Positions 1-5,684 of a stretch of DNA of 6,521 nucleotides are shown in pieces; position 1 is the first letter of the stretch; each line of letters starts with the position of its first letter. The position numbers were made by a program, and so were the translations under genes. Under the pieces are notes generated by a model. That model saw nothing but the letters and a program-made list of their open reading frames with translations. It did no database searches and was not told the origin of the DNA. Source of the DNA: Lachnospiraceae bacterium. GTDB lineage: Bacteria > Bacillota > Clostridia > Lachnospirales > Lachnospiraceae. Location: contig JAJQGR010000196.1 of the NCBI GenBank assembly GCA_021200345.1, positions 1-6,521 on the forward strand, read 5' to 3'.

Positions 1-1266
1 ATACAGGGAGATGCTCCTCATATCAGAGTTATGGGAGCGCGGATGGGGGAGGAGCTGGTTCAGATGGTGAGCCGGACCATGCCTTATCCGGTAAAAAATG
101 ACAGCTGTGTCGGTAATCGGACGGCAGGGGAAGCCCTTCCTCCGAAAGAAGCTGGCTTTGAGGAACTGATGGACTGGTATGCCTCAGAGCTTCTGGGACA
201 GCTTCCCTGCATGCGGATGGTGGACAATACCGGAAGAAAGCGGCTGTACAACGATCCGGCGCTGAAGGGCATCATTTATCATACGGTCAAATTCTGTGAT
301 TTTTACAGCTTTGAGTATTCAGAAATCAAGCAGAAGGCGGCGGTCCCTCTGTTAAAAATTGAGTCGGATTATACGCTGCAGAGCAGCGGTCAGCTTCTGA
401 CCCGGCTGGAGGCTTTTGCGGAAAGCCTGTCGGAGGGAGAGTCAGGGAATAAGGAGAAGAGAATGAAAAAGGGATATTTTGCGGGCGTGGACAGCGGGTC
501 TACCAGCACAGATGTGGTGATTCTTGACCGGAAAAAGGAGATGATTGCCGGGATCATCCTGCCCACCGGGGCGGGAGCGGCGCTGGGAGCGGAGAGAGCG
601 CTGGAGGAGGCGCTGAAAAGCGCCGGCCTTGTCCGGGAGGATATTGATACGGTGGTTACCACCGGTTACGGCAGGACGGCGATTCAATTTGGGGATAAAA
701 GCATTACGGAGATCACCTGTCATGCCCGGGGCGCTCATTTCCTGGATCCAGAAGTTCGCACCGTGATTGATATCGGCGGACAGGACAGCAAGGTCATCCG
801 TCTGGATGAGGAGGGAAATGTGGTCAATTTTGTCATGAATGACAAATGTGCCGCCGGCACGGGCCGTTTCCTGGAGATGATGGCCCGTACTCTGGAAATG
901 AGCCTGGATGAAATGAGCCGACTGGGCCTTCACCATAAGGAGGATATTACCATTTCCAGTATGTGTACGGTTTTCGCGGAGTCTGAGGTGGTCTCTCTGA
1001 TTGCGCAGAATAAAGCCCCGGACGACATCGTCCATGGCCTGAATAAGGCGGTGGCGGTGAAGACAGCCTCCCTTTTAAAGCGGGTGGACGGCCAGGAAAA
1101 GTATATGATGACCGGCGGTGTATCCAAAAATCTGGGTCTGGTGAGAACGCTGGAAGAAAAACTGGGGACAAAGCTTGTGGTCAGCGACCGTGCCCAACTC
1201 TGCGGGGCGTTAGGAGCGGCGCTGTTTGCCATGGATATGGTGGATGAGAAGTCAGAGGAAATCTGA
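1..1266 (+). CDS. 2-hydroxyacyl-CoA dehydratase / double-cubane protein C-terminus fused to ATP-dependent activator (HgdB-HgdC or YjiM-YjiL type), 5' partial
   Basis: The reading frame is open at base 1, so the true start lies outside the window; 421 residues are visible. Residue numbers here count from the Met at base 31. Residues 1-130 resemble the end of the HgdB/YjiM family: a conserved segment near NDSCVGNR (Cys26) and HTVKFCDFY (Cys89), a likely cluster-ligating cysteine. Residues 145-405 are a full BadF/BcrA/HgdC-type activator of the ASKHA ATPase fold: GVDSGSTSTD (152-161, phosphate loop 1), DIGGQDSKVI (247-256, phosphate loop 2) and TGGVSKN (361-367, adenosine motif). NDKCAAGTGRF (Cys273) and SSMCTVFAE (Cys312) hold the two cysteines that in this family bind one [4Fe-4S] cluster across the homodimer. 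The family couples ATP hydrolysis to one low-potential electron passed to the partner reductase/dehydratase. The substrate cannot be read from the sequence. Fusing the two subunits is unusual, because they are normally separate genes. The tail is convergent with the tRNA gene 12 bp away. Confidence 0.85.
   Translation: MQGDAPHIRVMGARMGEELVQMVSRTMPYPVKNDSCVGNRTAGEALPPKEAGFEELMDWYASELLGQLPCMRMVDNTGRKRLYNDPALKGIIYHTVKFCDFYSFEYSEIKQKAAVPLLKIESDYTLQSSGQLLTRLEAFAESLSEGESGNKEKRMKKGYFAGVDSGSTSTDVVILDRKKEMIAGIILPTGAGAALGAERALEEALKSAGLVREDIDTVVTTGYGRTAIQFGDKSITEITCHARGAHFLDPEVRTVIDIGGQDSKVIRLDEEGNVVNFVMNDKCAAGTGRFLEMMARTLEMSLDEMSRLGLHHKEDITISSMCTVFAESEVVSLIAQNKAPDDIVHGLNKAVAVKTASLLKRVDGQEKYMMTGGVSKNLGLVRTLEEKLGTKLVVSDRAQLCGALGAALFAMDMVDEKSEEI
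451..465 (+). promoter_or_regulatory. Internal ribosome binding site and ATG at the activator boundary
   Basis: AAGGAG at 451-456 lies 6 nt before an in-frame ATG at 463-465. The sequence from that ATG, MKKGYFAGVDSGSTS, is a typical start for a stand-alone HgdC-type activator and would give 267 residues, close to the usual length of about 260. Either a free activator is also made by internal initiation, or this is a relic of a formerly separate gene. The site is seen in the sequence; its use is inference. Confidence 0.5.
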
Positions 1267-1268
1267 GC

Positions 1269-1275
1269 AAAAAAA
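1269..1275 (-). terminator. Oligo-U tract after tRNA-Gly
   Basis: On the minus strand seven consecutive T residues begin 3 nt past the tRNA discriminator base. The stable acceptor and T stems followed by the U tract could act as an intrinsic terminator for the tRNA transcript. No separate GC-rich hairpin is seen, so the call is tentative. Confidence 0.35.
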
Positions 1276-1278
1276 TAG

Positions 1279-1350
1279 AGCGCGAGACGGGGATCGAACC
1301 CGCGACCCCCACCTTGGCAAGGTGGTGCTCCACCGCTGAGCCACTCGCGC
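1279..1350 (-). tRNA. tRNA-Gly (anticodon GCC)
   Basis: The minus strand folds into a complete 72-nt cloverleaf. The acceptor stem GCGCGAG/CTCGCGC pairs over 7 bp, the D arm is GCTC/GAGC with a 7-nt loop, and the anticodon arm CCACC/GGTGG carries loop TTGCCAA. The variable loop has 5 nt and the T arm GCGGG/CCCGT has loop TTCGATC. The anticodon GCC (complement of 1316-1318) reads GGC and GGU glycine codons. The discriminator is U (base 1279), usual for bacterial tRNA-Gly. CCA is not encoded, since CTA follows, so the 3' end must be added by tRNA nucleotidyltransferase. No mismatch suggests a pseudo-tRNA. Confidence 0.97.
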
Positions 1351-1373
1351 ATCTGTTCTGTCGAACAATGGAT

Positions 1374-1402
1374 ACTATACAGGATTTGAAGCTGATTGTC
1401 AA
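1374..1402 (-). promoter_or_regulatory. sigma70/sigmaA-type promoter of tRNA-Gly
   Basis: On the minus strand a perfect -35 TTGACA (complement of 1397-1402) is followed after exactly 17 bp by TATAGT (complement of 1374-1379). The start of transcription would fall near 1367, leaving a leader of about 17 nt for RNase P to remove. The -35 box begins only 18 bp past the lipid kinase stop codon, so the tRNA has its own strong promoter and need not depend on read-through. Confidence 0.85.
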
Positions 1403-1420
1403 GAAGTTTTTTTAAAAAAT

Positions 1421-2380
1421 TTATTGATACCACAGCTGTCCTTTCAGGCAGCGAATAGTTACATCCGACGTAAAATATCCGGTTTCGCCGTCCGTATGGA
1501 TATACTGGGGGGCGCTGGAGCGGATGCGCACTGATTTGGTGCGGTGCAGGCGGATGCCCGGTAAGATGACATGCCAGCCGGGCAGGGCGGTGGGCAGGGC
1601 GCAGAGCACGAACAGCCTGGGAAGATTGCTCACTGTGCAGACGTCCAGCAGACCGTCGTCGGGCAGGGCTTTTGGCGCGAATTTGAAGCCGCCGCCCTCG
1701 TATGGGCACATCATGGCCGCGGAAAACATCATTTTCTTTAATGGGAAAGACTGCCCGTCTTCCAGGGTCAGGGTGCAGTCCGGGTATTTGCCGAAAAACA
1801 GGCATTTTAAGGCAATGACCAGATAGACAAACTGCCCCAGGCCGACTTTGTTTAATAATACTTTGGCGCGGGAGTGGTTGACCTTGTCACAGACCATGGC
1901 GTCAAAGCCCATGCCGCTGCTGATCAGGAAGCGCTTTTTGCGCCCGATTCCATCGGTGTCCACGAACTCGGTTTCTCCCACGTCCAGCAGAGTGGGACGG
2001 CTGGAAAGAATACGCGTGAGTTCCTTTACAGGATCCGTGCTGTATTTGTGAGCCCGGGCGAAATCATTGCTGGAGCCGGTGGGAATATAGCTGACAATGA
2101 CCCTGGAAAAATCCGTGATACCGTTTACCAGTTCATTTAAGGTGCCGTCGCCGCCCAGAAGGATGATGTGGGCGGGGTGCTCCGCGGATTGTCCATAGTG
2201 GCGGATGATCTTTCTGACAAGCACAGTGACATCCCCCGGCTCCGCGGACAGGTAGGTCTTGTAGGAAAGGCCCCGCTCTTTTAAGGCCGCACTGAGCGTT
2301 CCCCAGATCTGACGGCTTTTGCCGGCGTGGGAAGCGGGATTGACGATGATATAGTAGGTTTTCTCTCTGGCGGATGTCAT
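1421..2380 (-). CDS. YegS/BmrU/DagK-family lipid kinase (diacylglycerol kinase catalytic domain)
   Basis: The 319-residue length is usual for this soluble or membrane-associated lipid kinase family, which phosphorylates diacylglycerol or a related lipid with ATP. Visible motifs are NPASHAGKS (14-22), the nucleotide-binding GGDGTLNELVNG (76-87), TGSSNDFAR (101-109), GMGFD (156-160), PDDGLLDV (240-247) and the late DGE (297-299). In known relatives these glycine-rich loops and acidic residues form the ATP and metal site. I chose the ATG at 2378-2380 because AAAGGA lies 6 nt upstream and the protein from there begins with the expected short beta-strand before NPAS. A longer frame back to 2539 would run through the promoter and lacks coding character. 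It has its own promoter and is divergent from ppdK. DAG recycling for the membrane or lipoteichoic acid cycle is one plausible role. The exact lipid substrate is unknown. Confidence 0.92.
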   Translation of the reverse strand: MTSAREKTYYIIVNPASHAGKSRQIWGTLSAALKERGLSYKTYLSAEPGDVTVLVRKIIRHYGQSAEHPAHIILLGGDGTLNELVNGITDFSRVIVSYIPTGSSNDFARAHKYSTDPVKELTRILSSRPTLLDVGETEFVDTDGIGRKKRFLISSGMGFDAMVCDKVNHSRAKVLLNKVGLGQFVYLVIALKCLFFGKYPDCTLTLEDGQSFPLKKMMFSAAMMCPYEGGGFKFAPKALPDDGLLDVCTVSNLPRLFVLCALPTALPGWHVILPGIRLHRTKSVRIRSSAPQYIHTDGETGYFTSDVTIRCLKGQLWYQ

Positions 2381-2386
2381 AAAAAA

Positions 2387-2392
2387 TCCTTT
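2387..2392 (-). promoter_or_regulatory. Ribosome binding site of the lipid kinase
   Basis: AAAGGA on the minus strand ends 6 nt before the ATG at 2378-2380, the gap being six T residues. It is the evidence for the shorter start. The upstream in-frame Met at 2537-2539 lies before the promoter and cannot be on that transcript. Confidence 0.7.
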
Positions 2393-2470
2393 CACGGCAG
2401 TGTTCACAGTAAATGGACATGTCCGCTGATGCGGGCATGATATTATGAAATGAAAATCGAAATTTGTAAT

Positions 2471-2499
2471 ATCATAACATATTTTTCTGTGGGATTCAA
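2471..2499 (-). promoter_or_regulatory. Promoter of the lipid kinase gene
   Basis: On the minus strand TTGAAT (complement of 2494-2499) is separated by 17 bp from TATGAT (complement of 2471-2476). A TG one base before the -10 makes an extended -10 element. Transcription would start near 2464, giving a leader of about 84 nt. Two sequence oddities lie nearby: the 10-bp palindrome GGACATGTCC at 2415-2424 within that leader, and an 8-bp inverted repeat (CCGCTGAT 2423-2430, ATCAGCGG 2499-2506) that brackets the promoter. Confidence 0.65.
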
Positions 2500-2567
2500 T
2501 CAGCGGAATGACAGGAATTATTTTAACTAAATTGTACATAATTTTTATAGATTTTTAACAATTTATC

Positions 2568-2576
2568 TGTTATACT
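2568..2576 (+). promoter_or_regulatory. Extended -10 promoter of ppdK
   Basis: TGTTATACT is a near-perfect extended -10 (TGnTATAAT consensus, one mismatch). The region 16-18 bp upstream (around 2547-2554) has no convincing -35, so the TG extension or an activator would have to compensate. The region upstream is very AT-rich, which suits an UP-like element. Transcription would start near 2583, about 137 nt before the ppdK ATG. Confidence 0.6.
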
Positions 2577-2585
2577 GTTACACAC

Positions 2586-2689
2586 TTCAAAGACAGAAAT
2601 ATTCGTATCTGTCGGGGATTGTTATTATTTGCAGCCATCTTTGAGGATACAGATAACAGCAGTTCAAAAGCCGCCTGAAACAGGGCGGC
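2586..2689 (+). other. Structured 5' leader of ppdK
   Basis: Several stems can be drawn in the predicted untranslated leader. TTCAAAGA (2586-2593) can pair with TCTTTGAG (2638-2645), with one G-U pair. GACAGA (2592-2597) can pair with TCTGTC (2608-2613) around a TTCG-containing loop. TATCTGT (2606-2612) can instead pair with ACAGATA (2649-2655), competing with that hairpin. A GC-rich hairpin, GCCGCC(TG)AAA(CA)G-GGCGGC at 2670-2689, lies 13 nt before the ribosome binding site. No U tract follows it, so it is not a standard terminator. I recognise no known riboswitch class. A regulatory role is inference. Confidence 0.35.
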
Positions 2690-2702
2690 ATATTATGTTC
2701 AT

Positions 2703-2710
2703 AAGGGAGG
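2703..2710 (+). promoter_or_regulatory. Ribosome binding site of ppdK
   Basis: AAGGGAGG lies 9 nt before the ATG at 2720-2722. It supports that start, and the resulting N-terminus (MGKKWIYRFQEG) lines up with the family start. Confidence 0.75.
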
Positions 2711-2719
2711 ACATATTAC

Positions 2720-5344
2720 ATGGGAAAAAAGTGGATTTACAGATTTCAGGAGGGCAGCGCGGACATGAGAAATCTTCTCGGCGGCAAGGGAGCCAACCTG
2801 GCCGAGATGACGAATGTGGGGCTGCCGGTTCCGCAGGGCTTCACCATTACCACGGAAGCCTGCACACAGTATTATGAGGACGGCCGTGAGATCAATGATG
2901 AGATCAGGGCGCAGATCAATGAGTATGTGGCATGGCTGGAGGAGGAGACCGGCAAGAAATTTGGAGATGAGGAGAATCCACTCCTTGTGTCTGTCCGTTC
3001 CGGCGCCAGAGCTTCCATGCCTGGGATGATGGACACCATTTTAAACCTGGGACTGAATGAGAAGGTTGTAAAGGCAATTGCTCAAAAATCCGGCAATCCC
3101 CGCTGGGCCTGGGACTGCTACAGAAGATTTATTCAGATGTATTCCGATGTGGTCATGGAGGTCGGCAAAAAGTATTTTGAAACGTTGATTGACCAGATGA
3201 AAGAGAAGCGGGGCGTCAGCCAGGATGTGGAGCTGAACGCGGAGGATTTAAAGGAGCTGGCGGAGCAGTTCAAGGCGGAGTATAAGTCCAAGATCGGCGC
3301 AGACTTCCCGGATGATCCCAGGGAGCAGCTGATGGGCGCCATCAAGGCGGTGTTCCGTTCCTGGGACAACCCCCGCGCCAATGTGTACCGCAGGGACAAT
3401 GATATTCCTTATTCCTGGGGCACCGCGGTCAATGTGCAGTCCATGGCTTTCGGCAATATGGGCGATGACTGCGGCACCGGTGTGGCCTTCACCCGTGATC
3501 CCGCCACCGGTAAAAAGGGCCTGTTCGGTGAGTTTTTGACCAACGCCCAGGGCGAGGATGTGGTGGCCGGCGTGCGCACCCCGATGCATATCGATGAGAT
3601 GGCGGAGAAATTCCCGGAGGCGTTCGCACAGTTTACCCAGGTGTGCAAAACGCTGGAGGATCATTACAGAGATATGCAGGACATGGAGTTCACTGTGGAG
3701 CACGGCAAGCTGTATATGCTGCAGACCCGTAACGGCAAGCGCACCGCCCAGGCAGCGTTAAAGATTGCCTGCGATCTGGTGGATGAGGGCATGAGAACGC
3801 CTGAAGAAGCGGTGGCCATGATTGATCCGAGAAATCTGGACACACTGCTTCATCCTACTTTCGATCAGGAAGCGCTGAAGAAAGAGACGCCCATCACCAG
3901 AGGTCTGGGCGCGGCACCCGGCGCAGCCTGCGGTAAAATTGTCTTTACCGCGGAGGACGCTGTAGAATGGTCCGCGAGGGGCGAAAAGGTGGTGCTGGTC
4001 CGTCTGGAGACGTCTCCGGAGGATATTACCGGCATGAAGGCGGCGGAAGGAATCCTGACGGTCCGCGGCGGTATGACCAGCCACGCGGCGGTGGTGGCCA
4101 GAGGTATGGGCGCCTGCTGTGTGTCCGGCTGCGGCGATATCGTCATGGACGAGGCCAACAGGAAATTTACCCTGAATGGCAAGGAATATTATGAGGGAGA
4201 TGTGATTTCCTTTGACGGCAGTACCGGCTGTGTCTATGAGGGCGCGGTGCCGACGGTGGAAGCCAAAATGGAAGGAGAGTTCGGACGCATCATGGCCTGG
4301 GCGGACCAGTTCAGGAAGCTGGAAGTGCGCACCAACGCGGATACTCCGGCGGACGCGAAAAAAGCCCGCGAGCTGGGTGCTCAGGGCATCGGTCTGTGCC
4401 GCACCGAGCACATGTTTTTCGGTGAGGACAGAATCGCTACCTTCCGTGAGATGATCTGCTCTGATACGGTGGAGGAAAGAGAAGCCGCTCTGGCGAAGAT
4501 CCTGCCTCTGCAGCAGGAGGATTTTGAGCAGCTTTATGAGGCCATGGAAGGAACGCCAGTGACTATCCGTTTCCTGGATCCGCCGCTGCACGAGTTTGTG
4601 CCCACGGAGGATGCGGACATTGAAAAACTGGCTCAGGCCAAGGGTAAGACCGTGGAAGAGATCAGGGCCATCTGCGATTCCCTGCATGAGTTCAACCCCA
4701 TGCTGGGGCACAGGGGATGCCGCCTGGCGGTTTCTTATCCGGAGATCGCCGTCATGCAGACCAAAGCTGTGATCCGCGCTGCTCTGAAAGTGGAAAAGGC
4801 GCATCCGGACTGGAATATTGTGCCGGAGATCATGATCCCGTTGATCGGAGAAGTCAAGGAGCTGGCCTATGTGAAAAAGACGGTGGTAGCTACCGCAGAT
4901 GCAGAGATCGCCGCGTCCGGCGTAGCCCTGGAGTATCGGGTGGGCACCATGATCGAGATCCCCAGAGCCTGCCTGACCGCGGATGAGATTGCCAGGGAAG
5001 CGGATTTCTTCTGTTTTGGCACCAACGACCTGACACAGATGGTCTACGGCTACTCCCGCGATGACGCCGGCAAGTTCCTGAACGACTACTATGACGCCAA
5101 GATCCTGGAGAACGATCCTTTCGCAAAGCTGGATCAGGTGGGTGTGGGCCGGATGATGCAGACGGCCATCAAGCTGGGAAGAAAAGTCCGTCCGGATCTG
5201 CACATCGGTATCTGCGGCGAGCACGGCGGCGATCCCTCTTCCGTGGAGTTCTGCCACCGGATTGGCCTGGATTATGTCAGCTGCTCTCCCTACCGTGTAC
5301 CTATCGCTAGGCTGGCGGCGGCACAGGCAGCCATCAACAGCTGA
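2720..5344 (+). CDS. ppdK: Pyruvate,phosphate dikinase (EC 2.7.9.1)
   Basis: The enzyme interconverts pyruvate + ATP + phosphate and PEP + AMP + pyrophosphate in the cytoplasm. Its 874 residues equal the length I recall for the [Clostridium] symbiosum enzyme. The order of domains is complete: an ATP-grasp nucleotide domain at about 1-340 (GGKGANLAEM at 21-30, SVRSGARASMPGMMD at 91-105, FTRDPATG at 257-264, LQTRNGKRTAQAA at 334-346); the swivelling phosphohistidine domain at about 390-510, with GGMTSH placing the catalytic His at 455; and the C-terminal PEP/pyruvate barrel with Arg561 (CRTEHMFF), Arg617, Arg665 (GHRGCRL), Glu746 (MIEIPRA), FGTNDLTQ at 766-773 and the acid/base Cys832 (GICGEHGGDPSS). 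All key residues are present. It stands alone with its own promoter and a terminator-like hairpin. No regulatory PDRP kinase/phosphatase gene is in the window, although Thr453, the position regulated in plant enzymes, is conserved. In anaerobic clostridia the enzyme can act in pyrophosphate-linked glycolysis or in PEP formation. The direction here is not known. Confidence 0.98.
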   Translation: MGKKWIYRFQEGSADMRNLLGGKGANLAEMTNVGLPVPQGFTITTEACTQYYEDGREINDEIRAQINEYVAWLEEETGKKFGDEENPLLVSVRSGARASMPGMMDTILNLGLNEKVVKAIAQKSGNPRWAWDCYRRFIQMYSDVVMEVGKKYFETLIDQMKEKRGVSQDVELNAEDLKELAEQFKAEYKSKIGADFPDDPREQLMGAIKAVFRSWDNPRANVYRRDNDIPYSWGTAVNVQSMAFGNMGDDCGTGVAFTRDPATGKKGLFGEFLTNAQGEDVVAGVRTPMHIDEMAEKFPEAFAQFTQVCKTLEDHYRDMQDMEFTVEHGKLYMLQTRNGKRTAQAALKIACDLVDEGMRTPEEAVAMIDPRNLDTLLHPTFDQEALKKETPITRGLGAAPGAACGKIVFTAEDAVEWSARGEKVVLVRLETSPEDITGMKAAEGILTVRGGMTSHAAVVARGMGACCVSGCGDIVMDEANRKFTLNGKEYYEGDVISFDGSTGCVYEGAVPTVEAKMEGEFGRIMAWADQFRKLEVRTNADTPADAKKARELGAQGIGLCRTEHMFFGEDRIATFREMICSDTVEEREAALAKILPLQQEDFEQLYEAMEGTPVTIRFLDPPLHEFVPTEDADIEKLAQAKGKTVEEIRAICDSLHEFNPMLGHRGCRLAVSYPEIAVMQTKAVIRAALKVEKAHPDWNIVPEIMIPLIGEVKELAYVKKTVVATADAEIAASGVALEYRVGTMIEIPRACLTADEIAREADFFCFGTNDLTQMVYGYSRDDAGKFLNDYYDAKILENDPFAKLDQVGVGRMMQTAIKLGRKVRPDLHIGICGEHGGDPSSVEFCHRIGLDYVSCSPYRVPIARLAAAQAAINS

Positions 5345-5409
5345 AGGTGACTGAAAATAAAGATGTTGAAAGAGCCGGAAGGCCGATAATCAATGAAATG
5401 AAAAAGTAA

Positions 5410-5446
5410 AGGTCCGGATATCTGGAAAGTGCAGGTATCCGGACTT
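5410..5446 (+). terminator. Terminator-like hairpin after ppdK
   Basis: A continuous 15-bp stem forms between 5410-5424 and 5432-5446. It has a 9-bp perfect core, GTCCGGATA/TATCCGGAC, two G-U pairs and a 7-nt loop (GAAAGTG). On the plus strand the tail TTGCTTCATTTG is only a weak U tract. On the minus strand the tail TTTACTTTTTCATTTC is richer in U. It starts 66 nt after the ppdK stop. It probably ends or protects the ppdK transcript. A bidirectional function is possible, but no minus-strand gene is seen just to the right. Confidence 0.6.
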
Positions 5447-5574
5447 GCTTCATTTGCGGAAAAAGGAATCTATTCTGCTTTCTGATGATTCTGGGTCAGT
5501 ATAAATTTGGGAAGAGATGCGAGATACTGTTTGGCACACAAGGGAGAGTTTTATTGAGAATTTTCAAAAATTTA

Positions 5575-5604
5575 TTCCCAACTATATTTCCAACATGTTA
5601 CAAT
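5575..5604 (+). promoter_or_regulatory. Probable promoter of the DUF4317-like gene
   Basis: TACAAT at 5599-5604 is preceded by TG at 5596-5597, giving the extended -10 TGTTACAAT. TTCCCA at 5575-5580, 18 bp upstream of the -10, is a weak -35 (4 of 6 matches to TTGACA). Transcription would start near 5611, leaving a leader of about 74 nt. Confidence 0.45.
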
Positions 5605-5634
5605 GATTTTGGATGGAGAACTGGACGAAAATGT

Positions 5635-5659
5635 AACTGTCGAGGAAATCTCGGTAGTT
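5635..5659 (+). other. 10-bp hairpin in the leader of the DUF4317-like gene
   Basis: AACTGTCGAG (5635-5644) pairs with CTCGGTAGTT (5650-5659) across a 5-nt loop GAAAT, with two adjacent G-U pairs. It ends 12 nt before the ribosome binding site AAGGAGA (5672-5678). There is no U tract, so a role in mRNA stability or translation control is more likely than termination. That role is inference. Confidence 0.4.
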
Positions 5660-5684
5660 CAGACGAAAGGCAAGGAGAGCAGTA

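Larger units (their letters stand above)
5345..5684. other. Intergenic region between ppdK and the DUF4317-like gene
   Basis: This 340-bp gap holds a strong hairpin (5410-5446), a probable promoter (5575-5604) and a leader hairpin (5635-5659). I see no convincing gene. A 66-codon frame at 5485-5685 is rich in Cys, Arg and Phe, has no adjacent ribosome binding site and runs across the promoter, though its stop overlaps the next ATG as TAATG. A 34-codon acidic frame at 5603-5707 looks more protein-like but also lacks a ribosome binding site. The stretch 5447-5574 has nothing I can name. Confidence 0.5.

Noticed and set aside
1279..1350. tRNA-Gly as an integration site for a mobile element
   Set aside because: No second copy of the tRNA 3' end and no integrase, transposase or phage gene is visible in the window.
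442..1805. Long minus-strand frames (442-1035 and 930-1805) across the activator, the tRNA and the lipid kinase end
   Set aside because: They are antisense to, or out of frame with, well-supported genes. The second one would read through the tRNA gene. No motifs were seen.
2381..2539. Longer lipid kinase start at 2537-2539 (53 extra residues)
   Set aside because: The extension runs through the predicted promoter and an AT-rich non-coding stretch. The Met at 2378-2380 has a ribosome binding site and gives the family's normal N-terminus.
3758..5257. A 499-codon open frame on the minus strand inside ppdK
   Set aside because: It is wholly antisense to an unambiguous, fully conserved PPDK. Its translation shows no family motif and is rich in His, Arg and Gln, as expected for a shadow frame of a GC-rich gene. 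No ribosome binding site was evident.
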